Below are positions 1 to 11,143 of a stretch of DNA of 64,000 nt, piece after piece (the first letter of the stretch is position 1; each line of letters begins with the position of its first letter). Position numbers and translations under genes: made by a program. Source of the stretch: Schizophyllum amplum (taxonomy: Eukaryota > Basidiomycota > Agaricomycetes > Agaricales > Schizophyllaceae); the NCBI GenBank assembly GCA_007026445.1, contig VDMD01000001.1, forward strand, positions 3,782,001 through 3,846,000, read 5' to 3'. The notes beneath the pieces were generated by a model. The model was not told the origin of the DNA and made no database searches. It saw nothing but the letters and a program-made list of their open reading frames with translations.

Positions 1-208
1 GGTGATGGTTTGCAACAAGGGATGCTGTATTTGCGCGTGATTGCTCGAACTCGCTCACGTGCCATCAAATTTGCCTAATTCGGCCACGCGTTTTGTTCTA
101 AGCAAACTTGTTCTTTGTCCTGAACCGTCATTGCTGTTTAAGTCAACACCCATCTCTTTATTATATCCTCCTCCAAGGCACTTAGCGCACCGAAGGGCTT
201 AGAAATCG

Positions 209-1213
209 ATGCCCGCCGCCAGGAACACCCACAGGGCTCCGAGACATGCGCCACTCGGCAGCTCCAGCGGACGGTCGGACGACGAGATCATCTCGTTGAG
301 CTCCGACGATGGCTTCTTGCTGGGCAGACAGAAGCCAAAGAAGAGCGGAAAGAAGAAGACCAAGCCACCACCGGACGCCGAGATTGTGGAGATTAGCGAC
401 GACGACGACGATGCTCCGGTGCAGCCGATATCGCGGACGCAACAGATGCAACGTCAGATAGACCAACTCAGACAGGTGTGTAACTCGGGATGCTTGTCGA
501 TGCTATGCCTTACATGTCTCTCAGGAGAACATTAGACTCAAGCATGATTCTGCACGGACCGCCAAGGAACTCGGACTTGTTCGCGCTCAACTTGTAACGG
601 CAGAGAAGGGCAAAGCCAAGGCTGCCATAGTGCGTTTGTATGGCCTTTCCTCTTGACTTGTGACTTATGAAGGCGCAGGACAGTGACATGGACGAATATC
701 TCTCTTGCGAAATCTGCACTTCTCGGTTATGGACGCCTTGTCTGTGCGTTACCCCTTGCCTTCAGTTCTTCTGTCCCTAACCTTGCGCTTAGCCTACCTG
801 ACTGCGGCCATACGTTCTGCAAGAGTTGCCTTTTCGATTGGTTCAACCAAACCTACAACCAACACCTCGCCTCTAATCCGCAATATCAGCCACAACGCGC
901 TCATGCGGAGTTGCCCGCCAACGTCAAGGCCATTCTTAGGACTATCGCCCCTGGGCAACTCGCACTTGTGCAGCAATTGCTGGACCTCTACGGCCTCCCT
1001 GCCCCAAAGTACACTTGCCCGTCTTGCCGCCGGGAAGCCAAGACGCGACCGACCGAGGTCTATGGGTTCAAGAAACTCATACACGTCATTGCGGAGTCTA
1101 ATGGAGAGAAGGAACCAGCCAAGGCGGCGCCCTCGCTTCATGGGACGCGTAGCAGACGGGGTATGCCCGCTGCGCAGCCGGAGGATGCTTGGGCGAAGTT
1201 CTTCCCTGCCTGA
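209..1213 (+). CDS. RING-finger protein, probable E3 ubiquitin ligase
   Basis: Four exons join without a stop: 209-475, 525-629, 679-743 and 793-1213, separated by GT..AG introns of about 49 nt, giving about 285 residues. Residues 1-90 are acidic and Ser-rich (an EISDDDDD stretch), which looks disordered. Residues 90-125 (QIDQLRQ..ENIRLKHD..ELGLVRAQL) resemble a short coiled coil. The C-terminal half has a RING: CEIC, then TPCLLPDCGHTFCKSC, and after an unusually long insert CPSCRRE. RING domains bind two zinc ions and recruit E2 enzymes, so E3 activity is inferred from the family. The reading ends in WAKFFPA. The gene converges on the Mediator gene, with under 200 bp between the stops. The long spacer between the C-C-C-H-C-C part and the final CPxC pair is odd but does occur in fungal RING proteins. 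Substrate unknown. Confidence 0.8.
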
Positions 1214-1401
1214 TTTGCTGGTCTGATATGTACTATTCCATACACACAACAAGACACTGCGCTTTATCATCATCATCCTTCCAGTCAATTATTTGTATCT
1301 ACCCTATTCGTTCATACTCGTTCACATTCGGTCACCTTCAATCAAGTAGAGCATGCAGTCAGTTGTCATATCCATTGCTTGTAGCGCCTATCATATCCTT
1401 A

Positions 1402-4400
1402 TCATCGCTTCTTCGTCGTTCGTGGTTTGCTCGCCCTCGGCTTCACCGCCTTCTTCCCTCCGGTTGGCTCGTCGTCGCTCGTAGGCGCTTTCCTCTTTGA
1501 CGTCCGCCGCGACGATCCTGCCGCGTTGGAGTCGCTGTCCCCCTCAAATAAATCGCTCATCGTCGAACTCGCCGTCCTGTACGCCGTTTGCCCAGGACTG
1601 CTATGCCGCGCAGATGTCCCCACCGAAGAGCGCGACACCACCGACTCTGCCGCCGGCGACGCACGCACCTCCTCGCCATCCGCGCTCCCCCCGCTACCCT
1701 CCTCCGCCCGCAACGTGCGCCATGTCCGCGCGAATAGTCCCTGGCCAACGACGCCGTCCTGGAATTCGAGCAGCGTCCCACGCGTGTGCGCGTCGACGGG
1801 CACGTTGGCTGGTATGCCCTCACCCGTCCCCCGCGCCGCAAATACCTCTAGCGGCAGGGATCCTGCGTTGCGCAGGGTGGGCAGAGCTTGCTGCCGCTCG
1901 CGCGCTTGGCGATATACATCTTTCTCGAGGGAGAGCTCGCCGAGGTGCTCGATCCATTCCCAGGGCCGGTTGAGTACGGGGGTGTCGAAGACGAGTTGAC
2001 CGGATGCGTCGCGGTGTGCCGTGGCGAGATTGGCGACGGTCGCGGTGGGCGGCAGGTGCGGGAGGAAGATCTGCAGGTCACGGAGGTGTTCTGGAGGGAG
2101 GTCTAGGGGCGCGGTCACTGACGCAGGGTCGGGATAGTTGGCGTAGGGATCATACGGCACAGTTGGCTTCGTAGGGACATGCGTCTCTGTAAAATCATCA
2201 GTAGCGGCACTCGTTCGTTGAAGGAAGCACGCACCGTCAACCAGGAAGAAGAGGGTATCCATGAGAAGAGGGTATATGACAAAGTCTGGACAGGTGCCAG
2301 ATCCGTAACGCTAGGAAAAGGCTGTCAGCGAAGACACCGGCGTCTCCTCTTCATCCGCTCACCAGTGCCAAGATGAGCATCGTGGATACCAGATGCGATG
2401 TGACTTCTTTGCTGCGTGCGGACGGTGGACTCTCGAATCCTAGCACAAACTGAGCCAGTCGCGCCAGCAGCACGACTGCCTTCTTCCTACTCTCGTTCTC
2501 TACCTCCTCGTCCGTCTCCGCGAGGATTTTGACGATACCATCGCAGACATTTCCAAGTGCCGCAATGAAGTCGTCTTGCAGAGACTCCTCCAGCTGTATG
2601 CGGCACGAACTGAAGCGGAAGGGTGTCGCGACATCCACTAAGGCGCGAAGGAGCTCCCCGCTACGTTTCAGTGCGGAGAGTAAGCCCTGCAAATCGCCGA
2701 TACCGTCCAGCGAGCGACGAATACACTGTAGACCGCTGTTCACGAACTACAAGCGAGCTCAGGTTGGCCAGCCACCGGAAAAACATGGGATGACGCACCT
2801 TGCCGGCTGTCAGCGCATCCGCGCCGCTGACTACCTGTGCAATAAATTGCGCCTTTTCCTCAGAGACGGATTGGTCGAAAAGAACGGCGGTGAAGGCGCT
2901 GAGCACCTTGTTCGCAGCCGGGTCTTTCGGGTCCTGCGACAGTGCATACCCCATGCGACGGAGCAGGAATTTGAGGTGTATTGCCGTCGCTGCTATGGTC
3001 CATGGGCTAAGCATCGATGTCAAGTTCTGCATGGTGGACAGGTCGGCATCTGAAAAGGGCGTCAATTCTGAAGGTACATTTACTACCGCGGAAAAAACAT
3101 ACCAAGGGGACTGTCGCACAGCATCACGTTGAGAGATTGGATGAGGTCTGCTGATATGCTCTCTCGCGCACTCAGCGTTTCCGTCGTCTTCAGGGCATGC
3201 TCGAATGCCTCTCGCACGACGTCCAGGTCCCTAAAGACGGCCCGTCTGAAGTCAGGATCGGCGCAGAGTCGTGCTTTGATCTCGGACGCATCGTCGCGGA
3301 GATCGTTGTACAGGTGTTCGTTATGCTTCAGCAGCACAAGAGTCGGGACGCTACCCGCGAGCGTAGGGAATGCGGCTGCCCGGAAGGCATCTTGTCGCGC
3401 TGTCCGTAATGCTTGCACCTGTGTAAGGTTCGCGGGAGGCAAGCCGTCTCGGCGGGCGTCCTGCTTCAACATCAAGTCCCGACACGCCTCGTTCGCGGAG
3501 CGTATCCATGGTTCCAGTTGCTCTGCTTGCGCGGAGGATGATACCTGGGAGCCACGGCGCCAGGCAGGGTACACCAACCCTTGTAGGACCGTTGTCGTCC
3601 GGAGGGCACCGTGCACGGTGAGAAATACGATGACTGTCATAAGCACGCGCCATGCGTCCGCCGTGAGCACCAGTAACTCATTCTGCCCTGAGCTATGGAA
3701 CCATTGTAGGATGTCGCGGTCCAGCCCGTGAGGAAGGTGCTGGTCGATGTGCAAGAGAAAGGTGCCATAACGCAGGGCGAGCGATTGACGCATGTCATCG
3801 TCGTCAGACAGAACTGGAATTTGGCGCAGACTGGCGAACGTGTTATCCCAGACCTTCCAGCCCCAGTCGTGCGCGGCTCGATAAGAGATCCACAGGTGAT
3901 TGGCGAACATAGACGGATCGGTGGCAGGGTTTGTGGCGAGGGATAGGATGTCTGGCATGACATCCGGTACGACGAGCGAAGGCTGTATCGTTGTAGGTTG
4001 AAGGGCCTGATATACGCAATGTGTGAGCGGCTCGCCATCTACAGTAGCACGGTAACTCACGGAGGTAAGGGATGACATGTCAGCGTGAATTAGTCCCTGG
4101 GCATCAAGGTCGAGATATTTCCCCTGATCAAGCTCGCTTAACAGCTCTAGTATGGCACGGACTTGTATGCCCCGTGCCTTCCACAGTTGGTGCGCATTGT
4201 ACAATGCATTAACGACGCGTCTGCGCGCATTCATGCAGGCCCATATGGTCCCGTGCCGTTTAAGGGTGTTGATGACTGCTACGAGCGAATCAAAGGTCAT
4301 GACATGCTCTAGCGCACATAGGGTCAACTGTTGCCACAGTCAGTCGATGTCCGGTAAGCGGTAGAGCACTTACGTCGAGGATGCACTGATAGCACTTCGA

Positions 4401-6879
4401 CAGTCTATATATCTCCGTCGCCGTGCTGTACACTTGGATCAATGTGTCTGGAGCAGCGGAGGCGTTTCCCTTGCTTAGGTACGTCTGCACGATCGGGTAT
4501 AGCCATGTTCGTGCTACCCTTGTCTGCTCATAGCGTGAAGCGGACAAAAGCAGGTGGCACTCGGTTGCGAGCTCCTCCACCGAGAGGAATGGTCGCGGTT
4601 CTCCTGCAAGTTGAATATTAGTAAGATAAAGAAGCCCATAGGTACGACTCACTTTCGAAAACCTCTGGAAGGACGTTCCTTATGACCGCGCGGATCTCTC
4701 GCTCATTCTGGTCCTCCGGGGTCTGACGCGCGCGTACTCCGTAAAGAGTCACGCGACGCTGGCTGGTGAGCGAAGGTGTGGTCTGCATACCATTCAGAGG
4801 TATGCATCGTAGAAAGTCGCGATGCCTAGAGTGATGCTCCTGTGCGCAATGATGAGTAGCTGCGCAGAGCCGCTAAAATGTAACGCACCTCAGCAACGGT
4901 CAAGCCTTGTTCGACCCTCGCGATAAGTCTCTGTACATAGAGGTCGTAGGAGAAGAGGCCGCGTCGCACGAGTTCCCCGTACAAAGACGCCACATCACGG
5001 ATACTGTCCTGACTCGCCGCAACGTCTGACGAGTCAAGCCAGTCGAAGAGCTGATCTTGGAGAAACTCGTCTGGAGACGGTGCATCTCGACGAACAGCAC
5101 GATTCAGGGCTTGCTCCTTCCAGTTCGCTATCAAGCTCACTGCGGCAAAGATGCGGTGATCGCCAAATTGCAAGGGAGTAACGCTCCAGCTAAGGAGCAT
5201 GTCGAGCTTGGCAGCAAATCGGGACGCGTCGTCCGCGCAGTCAAGAAAGAACGGCAGGTCGTCGATGTCCGTCTGACTAGAGATCGAATTGAGAAGCTGC
5301 GAGATTTGTTAGTGAGCTATTCCATTTGGTAGTCAACGCCGCGCACAAACCTGAACATCTTTCACAGTCCTAGCAAGACCTCCGATCTTTGAGGGCATAT
5401 GTAAAAACAGCAGGGCCTCGTTCCTGCGCTTCACCTCAATGAAGTTGTCCGCGAGTCTCTGCGTGACCTCGCGCGCTCTCTCCTCAACGCGCTGATCGGT
5501 AGAGGGGGTCAGCAATCCCTCCTCTGCCACGCGTTCGAGCAATCCGGAGTGTATTGTCCACATGCAAGGACTGACGAAAGCCTCGGGGATAGCTATGAGG
5601 ACGCGCTGATTCATGTCAGAGGCGTCGTGGCAATTACGACAAGAGGCCTACCTGCAGCATGATCTTGAGTAAGTGTTCTGTACCGGCCAGATACTCATTG
5701 GCAGCGGACGATTGTATCTCTGCCAGCTTAGCCAAGGACGCGTCGGCTAGAGGTCGGCTGAAGGCCCGACAATGTAAAGTGTCTTCCAAATATTCGACGG
5801 TGAGACGAACTATGAAACCGGCCTGGGCAAGGTTACAAATGTTCAGCTGCTCGATAAGCCAGCCTAAAAATGTGCGGTTGTCGACGAGTCCCTCGATATA
5901 GAAGGTACGCAGAAGCTTCAAGCTTGAATACAAGGGTCAGTCCATGTCAGATTGATGACGTGCTCAACATACCAGTAGGTGAAGCGCGATACCCAGCGTT
6001 CTCGCGAGTCCTCGTCCAGCAACACCCCTTTGAACGTTTGCTTGATATTTCCAAGCCCGGGCCGTGGCGCGCTAGGTAAGACAATTTCGGAGAGCTGCTT
6101 CTTGAGATACCCTGTGATGGTGATGGCCCAGTCGTAGCTGTACTTCGTGGGGTCGTAAGAAGCCTTATTTCGGAGGCCTGCGGTTTCGTTTGCCCCTAGT
6201 GCGCGGAGAAACCATATGGCTCGCGGGACAGTAACTTTGCTCGTGCATAGTAGCTCCAGAAGATCGTGACCTTTGGCGCCGTGTGGTATACTCTTTCCCA
6301 GCTTGGCAAGTGGGACGTCGGGGTTTGCCAGGTCAGCGAACCAGGACTGACGCTTCGTTTCGTTCAGGGTTACTCGAGAAGGCATGCGAAACGTGGAAGC
6401 CCTTGTAAGACATGGGTACGTCAGATGGAAGAAGATCCCGCAAACGATTGACTTACGGGATTGCAGCATTCTCTTCGGCTCGACGTGCAAAGACCTCGTT
6501 CATGAGTCGCTCAAGCAACGAGAGCGCGCCGCTACCGTTTCCCATATTGTCAGTGATGACTGCCTGAGCACTCAAAGTCTCCCCCTAGGCTTCGTCAATT
6601 TACATACGCTGACAAGAAGATGGGGTGACTGACCGCGACTATCTGCTCATGCTGGAAGCCTTTCTTCACGTTCGCCTCCGAAAGCTGGTCCTCATCTTGG
6701 CCCGGTTTCGGGGGATAGAAACCCGTGTAGCCTTATAAATATTCAGAGATAGGTGTGCACTGTTCTGTAGTAGACGTACCAAGGTCGCCAGTACAATGCA
6801 GCTGCGGCAGCCAAGCGGGTGGTACACACTCATACGTTGGGGCATCCCGCTCAGAATCCGGCTCTTTTCGTCCGCGCAT
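1402..6879 (-). CDS. MED12: Mediator complex subunit 12 (MED12/Srb8) homologue
   Basis: A long minus-strand gene with many introns near 50 nt; the spliced product should be roughly 1,500 residues. The N-terminus reads MRGRKEPDSERD, then PPAWLPQLHCTGDLG, YTGFYPPKPGQDEDQLSEAN and VKKGFQHEQIVA, which is the conserved MED12 start. The next exon (5918-6490 frame) carries SRVTLNETKRQSWFADLANP, LAKLGKSIPHGAKG and a RAIWFLRALGANE block, also typical of MED12. The central part (3083-4327) is helical with no catalytic motif. The last exon ends in a Lys/Arg-rich tail (SKRKAPTSDDEPTGGKKAVK) that looks nuclear and disordered. MED12 sits in the CDK8 kinase module of Mediator in the nucleus, where it activates CDK8/cyclin C and modulates RNA polymerase II transcription. 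The start at 6879 shares a divergent intergenic region of about 300 bp with the F-box gene. Exon joins were only partly checked. Confidence 0.85.
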
Positions 6880-7179
6880 TACTGTACACGTAATTTATAA
6901 TGTTTCTTGCATGGATCAGTTCCGTTGAAGAACTTTGAAGAAGATAGCTTTTTGCCGCCTCTTGGGCAACGCTCTGGGAGAGTCAACGCACGTCGCAGGA
7001 CGCAAGTTCGGATCGGAATCCGGAAGGATGCCGGTCCCGTTGGCGATTGTGGCAATATGTGGCGCAGCCGCGTGGCCTTCGCCCCGCACGCAGCTTTCCG
7101 ATTCGTGACTTGCCCTCAACATCTGCACCACCGTAAGCGGTCGTCGCTACGAGTACATCAAATACTGAAGGCAGCTCAG

Positions 7180-8817
7180 ATGGACACGGAGTTGCTTAAT
7201 CCTGCGTCCCTGTGCTTGAAATGCCTCCATAGCTTCAAAAGCGACCTTGATGACTTCTCCGACCTGAAATCCCGCGCTCGCTCATCATACGTCCCGTCCA
7301 CTCTTGCCGAGACGGACAGGCTGCAAAGTCGTCTCTCGCAGGTGCAGCACAGCATCAGCAAATGCGATCAGGAGATACTTCTCCTCGAGTCCGCGGTGCG
7401 CTCCCTCCGTCAGCATCGGCGCGCCAACGAGAAGGTGGAGACGAACCTCAAGGCCTTGCTCGCTCCTATACGCAAGATACCAGTGGAGATCCTCGCTCAC
7501 ATCGCCACCTACACGCTGCCTAACCGCTGGTTCAAAAACATGATCGGGGTTCACGCCTGGACGTTCACCCAAGTTTGTCATAGTTGGCGTGAGGTGACCA
7601 TCGCGATGCGCTGGCCCTGGGCGCGTGTCATGATACCATGTCGCACGGCAACATGCTCTATGTCGGGCGAAGTTATCGACGAACCAGGAGACAGGCAGTT
7701 TGAAGCAGGCCTGATGGACATGTTCTCGACATATATGCAGCGCTCCGGACACCATCCCTTGACGATACAAACCCTCAGCGATTCAAAGTCGTGGGAAAGT
7801 GACTGGGAGAATAGCAGCCAGCCAATATGGACCGAAGTCTGGAAACACGCAGATCGCCTGCGCGCGCTGGAAGTACGTTGCTCGGACGAAGGCTTCCCCT
7901 TCCCCTCCAACTCCCTCTCCGTCCTTCAACGGCTCACTATCCACGGCTACATGGGCGGCACCTTGCGTGTCAATGCGCCCAATCTCTGCGTACTTGACCT
8001 CAACGACACCAAGATGACCGACGTCACCAACGTACGTTGGACGAACCTGCGCGCGCTCGAAGTGCATGGCTTTGACGAGTTCTGGGGAGATGACTACGAG
8101 GCTCTTCGTTACTGCATGCGTCTCGAGGTGCTCAGCCTGACGGATGATGTAGCGAATATACATGACGACTGGGAGCCCATCCATCTACCCGCACTTCGCA
8201 CGCTAGACATTGGTCGTGCGATGATCACTATCTGCCCACATATTGATGCACCATCTCTCAAAAACTTCGTGTTGAACATACCATATAGCGGGGACTTCAG
8301 GATGCACGACGACGACATACCACTGCTAGCCTCGTTGCTCTTGCCCGTCACCAGTCTCACGCTGCGCAATATGTGCGACTATCACACCGACCTTCTCCAG
8401 TGCATCATATCGATTCCGCGATGCTTAGAACGACTGCATATGCGCCAGGAGACTTTCTTGCCACCTCCTGCGGTGTCTCTGCAAGCCGTTCATCGCGGGC
8501 TTTGCGTAGAACTTGTCAAATCCAACGCATTGGCACCTCATCTTGTGGACATAGGCTTTATCAACGGCGCGAAGAACATCCGTTGGGAGAGCGAGGATAT
8601 TGCTCTGGTCAGAGGCCTGCTCGAGTCGCGCGGCATCGCTGCCACAGACGGTGGTGCTGTGCTTGCGCGATTAGCAATATGGACTCCATTCGCTGATTTC
8701 CCTGCTCCTTGCGAAGGCTGGATTAGCGCGTACGGGCGAGAGGGAAGGCAGAGGCTGGAGATTACCAGGTGTCAGGGTGTGATCGTTGAGCCGTTAGAGA
8801 TATCATCATTTCTGTAG
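7180..8817 (+). CDS. F-box/LRR-like protein (copy A)
   Basis: A single uninterrupted coding exon of 545 residues. An N-terminal coiled coil (about residues 40-90, ETDRLQSRLSQVQHSISKCD) is followed by an F-box-like segment, IRKIPVEILAHIATYTLP and then FTQVCHSWREVTIAMRWPWA. The rest resembles degenerate leucine-rich repeats (LRALEVR, LQRLTIHG, LRVNAPNLCVLDL, LRTLDIG). F-box proteins usually recruit substrates to SCF ubiquitin ligases; the substrate is unknown. The start at 7180 is preferred over an in-frame Met at 6907 for two reasons. The paralogue at 46391-48031 aligns from the same Met (MDTELLNPA against MDMDILNPA). In both genes a GTAAG..CAG intron of exactly 47 nt (here 7133-7179) ends right at the ATG, so it is probably a 5' UTR intron. 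The gene is divergent from MED12. Confidence 0.8.
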   Translation: MDTELLNPASLCLKCLHSFKSDLDDFSDLKSRARSSYVPSTLAETDRLQSRLSQVQHSISKCDQEILLLESAVRSLRQHRRANEKVETNLKALLAPIRKIPVEILAHIATYTLPNRWFKNMIGVHAWTFTQVCHSWREVTIAMRWPWARVMIPCRTATCSMSGEVIDEPGDRQFEAGLMDMFSTYMQRSGHHPLTIQTLSDSKSWESDWENSSQPIWTEVWKHADRLRALEVRCSDEGFPFPSNSLSVLQRLTIHGYMGGTLRVNAPNLCVLDLNDTKMTDVTNVRWTNLRALEVHGFDEFWGDDYEALRYCMRLEVLSLTDDVANIHDDWEPIHLPALRTLDIGRAMITICPHIDAPSLKNFVLNIPYSGDFRMHDDDIPLLASLLLPVTSLTLRNMCDYHTDLLQCIISIPRCLERLHMRQETFLPPPAVSLQAVHRGLCVELVKSNALAPHLVDIGFINGAKNIRWESEDIALVRGLLESRGIAATDGGAVLARLAIWTPFADFPAPCEGWISAYGREGRQRLEITRCQGVIVEPLEISSFL

Positions 8818-8923
8818 TGTGCTTTCTTACTTAAGTTCTTGGAGAGATCATGTCGAATGTGTATCACTAGAAAGTAGCATGCGAGCATATATACTTACTC
8901 GGCCTCAGGCTACTGTCACTGCG

Positions 8924-9023
8924 CGCAAGGTCAAGATCCACCGTTCGTGGAGTTTGAATCCGCGAGCGCCCGCGCCTTTCTTCGCGGATTCAAACTCCAC
9001 GAACGGTGGATCTTGACCTTGCG
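8924..9023. repeat. Perfect inverted repeat: 41-bp arms, 18-bp loop
   Basis: Positions 8924-8964 and 8983-9023 are exact reverse complements (left arm begins CGCAAGGTCAAGATCCACCG). The spacer 8965-8982 is GC-rich. The arms stop matching abruptly on the outside. It lies about 100 bp past the stop of F-box copy A. Any transcript would fold into a long perfect hairpin. It could be a fold-back element or a small-RNA precursor; no flanking target duplication is obvious. Confidence 0.95.
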
Positions 9024-9163
9024 GTCTCGCAGAGCAAAGGTTTCCCTACCTGGGCTCAAGCGCTCAATGGGCGATCATGTCGGACCGAGTGCAGCATCAC
9101 CAACAGAAACAAAGATGAACAAACAACGGACGAACGTGTCTCTGACCGTCATCTTTCACCAGT

Positions 9164-9565
9164 CATGCGTGCGACTTCTGCAAGTGACCTGCTGCCCTCT
9201 GCTGCTGATGCACGATGTCCTTGCTGACCATATACGTGCTCTGGATAGCCGTCTCCGTCGTGCATGATCTTCCGCTCATCGCAGGAAGCTTTGCAGGCGT
9301 GCATGACACCAGTCACTGAATTTGGCTTACTCGATCATGCAAAAGATCACCCGTGGGGTTGAAGGCGAGGCAAGCGCTACGCGGAACATCATTAGGTGCG
9401 TCGTCGCTAGATCAGGTCTATTGACTTTGAGTCGCTGTTAATGATGTGGAGAAACATCAGTGTTCGTCGGGTCTTCGCGCGAAGCCGAGCACATATAATG
9501 CAAGTATATGCCTACCGCCGCCCGCGTCATGATATCAGGCAAGAGAGCGCTCGCGGGAAGCGGCC
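9164..9565 (+). repeat. Dispersed repeat, copy 1
   Basis: This stretch aligns in opposite orientation with 32423-32852. Shared landmarks in order are TGCAAGTGACCTGCTGC, TGCACGATGTCC, a CTCGATCATGC..AAAGATCA block, GGGGTTGAAGGCGA, AGGTGCGTCGTCGCTAGATC and AAGAGAGCGCTCGCGG. There are scattered substitutions and small indels. No long ORF is shared; the other copy keeps a 67-residue frame of unknown relation. It is probably the remnant of an unclassified mobile element or a decayed gene. I see no terminal repeats. Confidence 0.75.
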
Positions 9566-9784
9566 GTTCTGCGGTTGTTGATAAATGCGTTGCGAGCTAA
9601 GGTCGCTCCGCCCCACAGCCTTTTGGGCCCCGGCGCCTCACAGCTCAGCTGCTCAATACAGTGTCCGTCCTATCTTATGTTGTAGCTCCAGGCAGTAGAC
9701 TCCTTATCCCTTTCCCATTGTCCCTGTGACTCTCGGACCGGCGGTTCGATGTGAACATCATGGAGGACGAAGGTGACGTCCCAG

Positions 9785-10542
9785 TATGGAGCATATTGTG
9801 TACAAAAAATAACCGCGGTCGCGTTTCCTCGAACGCGGTATCGCGGATCGTCCCAGAAAAATTCTGAGCCTTTTGATGGCACTCGAGAGCCTTATATATG
9901 CTAGAACACCCTCAGACAATGTCTGGGACATGTACGACAAGGTAGAGCAGCGTAGAACGTGTTCGGCGACTGCCGACCGCGGTTCACCGGTCCGACTTTC
10001 CCCCTCGTGAGTCATCGCCAACTTCAGCAAGGCTGAGCAAGCCGCGCCTTGCTGAGCTGTCGCGATAAATTGACCTGAGCACTGAATAATGAAGTTTATC
10101 ATTCGTTAGGTATAATGTGTCGAAACGGACCAGACGACGTCCGCCTGGCAAATACTTTGAGACAAAGTTGCCACGAGAACTTAGCTTTAGAGCATGCCTC
10201 AACGAAGGTGGCGAGCATGGCTACATTCATGTCATGCATTGTTCTCAAGGAAGTGCCCCTCCGTGGGCAGCAAAGTCTCGGGGGCTACTTCGTCGCTGAC
10301 CGTCGCGGTCTCGCGAGATGGGAGCTCGGGCCGACTTGACGCGAGGCCGTCGGCAATCCCCGAACGTCGTCGACACTCTTTCCTACCCTCGTCCGACGTT
10401 CGTTGAGCGATGAGAGGCGACAGAGAGTGAGGGGATATGGGTGCTTGCCCTGGCTTAGCTCCGTTTTTTCCTGGAGCGATCCGCGATACCGCGTTCGAGG
10501 AAACGCGACCGCGGTTATTTTTTGTACACAATATGCTCCATA
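9785..10542. mobile_element. MITE-like non-autonomous DNA element, 66-bp TIRs
   Basis: The ends 9785-9850 and 10477-10542 are perfect 66-bp inverted repeats starting TATGGAGCATATTGTGTACA, followed inward by about 20 more degenerate matching positions. The same 6-bp word TCCCAG sits directly outside both ends (9779-9784 and 10543-10548), which fits a target-site duplication. The 758-bp element holds no recognisable transposase frame, so it would have to be moved in trans. The TIR interior is rich in CGCGG/CCGCG words that could act as binding sites. The superfamily cannot be assigned; if the bordering TA were the duplicated target instead, a mariner-like assignment would be possible. Confidence 0.85.
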
Positions 10543-10548
10543 TCCCAG

Positions 10549-11081
10549 GATCTGCCAGGGATCTGCCTTCAAGATTGCTCGTGATTCATGGTTGCTTGCC
10601 TTTCTCAGTGCTCATATCGGCAACGGAGGAATGGAGGGCTGTGACGCATAAGTAGAACTATGTCTACCTGCTTGTTGCTCATGCTACAGTACTGCTTTCC
10701 TAAGACCGCAGCGGTTTTCATGTTTCCAGGCGAGTGATGTTTCTGCTCGGACCACTGCTTCACTTACTTACATAGGTGACGTGGGTTCATAGAGAACAAC
10801 AAAAAGGCGCCTAGCCTCATGTTCTCCTCATGTCGATGGGAACGATTTCCTCCGATAAGCGCCATTCAGTCACGAGGCAAGTGTCTGTTCGTACCAGTGC
10901 CTTTGACGACGAATGCATCGCCCCCTCCCTCCGACGCGCAACCAGGGGCCGGATATGAATTCTCATGGAGCCCATATTGCATCGAGAACGCACTCCGTAC
11001 TCGTGTGACGCACAGGCATTGAGCTTTGACGCGCAGGTCCGGCCGTGTTCAGGACTCGCTGGGACCATCATGGGAACCAGC
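10549..11081. other. Intergenic, no gene seen
   Basis: No convincing coding frame, repeat or RNA gene was found between the MITE-like element and the SET-gene promoter. The short frames here do not splice into anything recognisable. Confidence 0.6.
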
Positions 11082-11088
11082 TATATAA
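11082..11088 (+). promoter_or_regulatory. TATA box of the SET-domain gene
   Basis: TATATAA lies about 56 bp before the ATG at 11144. Its position argues that the in-frame Met at 11045, which lies upstream of the box, is not the start. Confidence 0.55.
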
Positions 11089-11143
11089 TCAGCGAATCTC
11101 GCGCTATGACGGCCCCCAACCATACTCTCTGATACCCACCACG

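Noticed and set aside
1497..1973. Pro/Arg-rich plus-strand frames opposite the MED12 3' exon
   Set aside because: Antisense shadow of a GC-rich coding exon.
6907..7179. N-terminal extension of F-box copy A from an upstream in-frame Met
   Set aside because: The paralogue starts at the later Met, and a shared 47-nt GT..AG intron lies just before it; the extension text is not protein-like.
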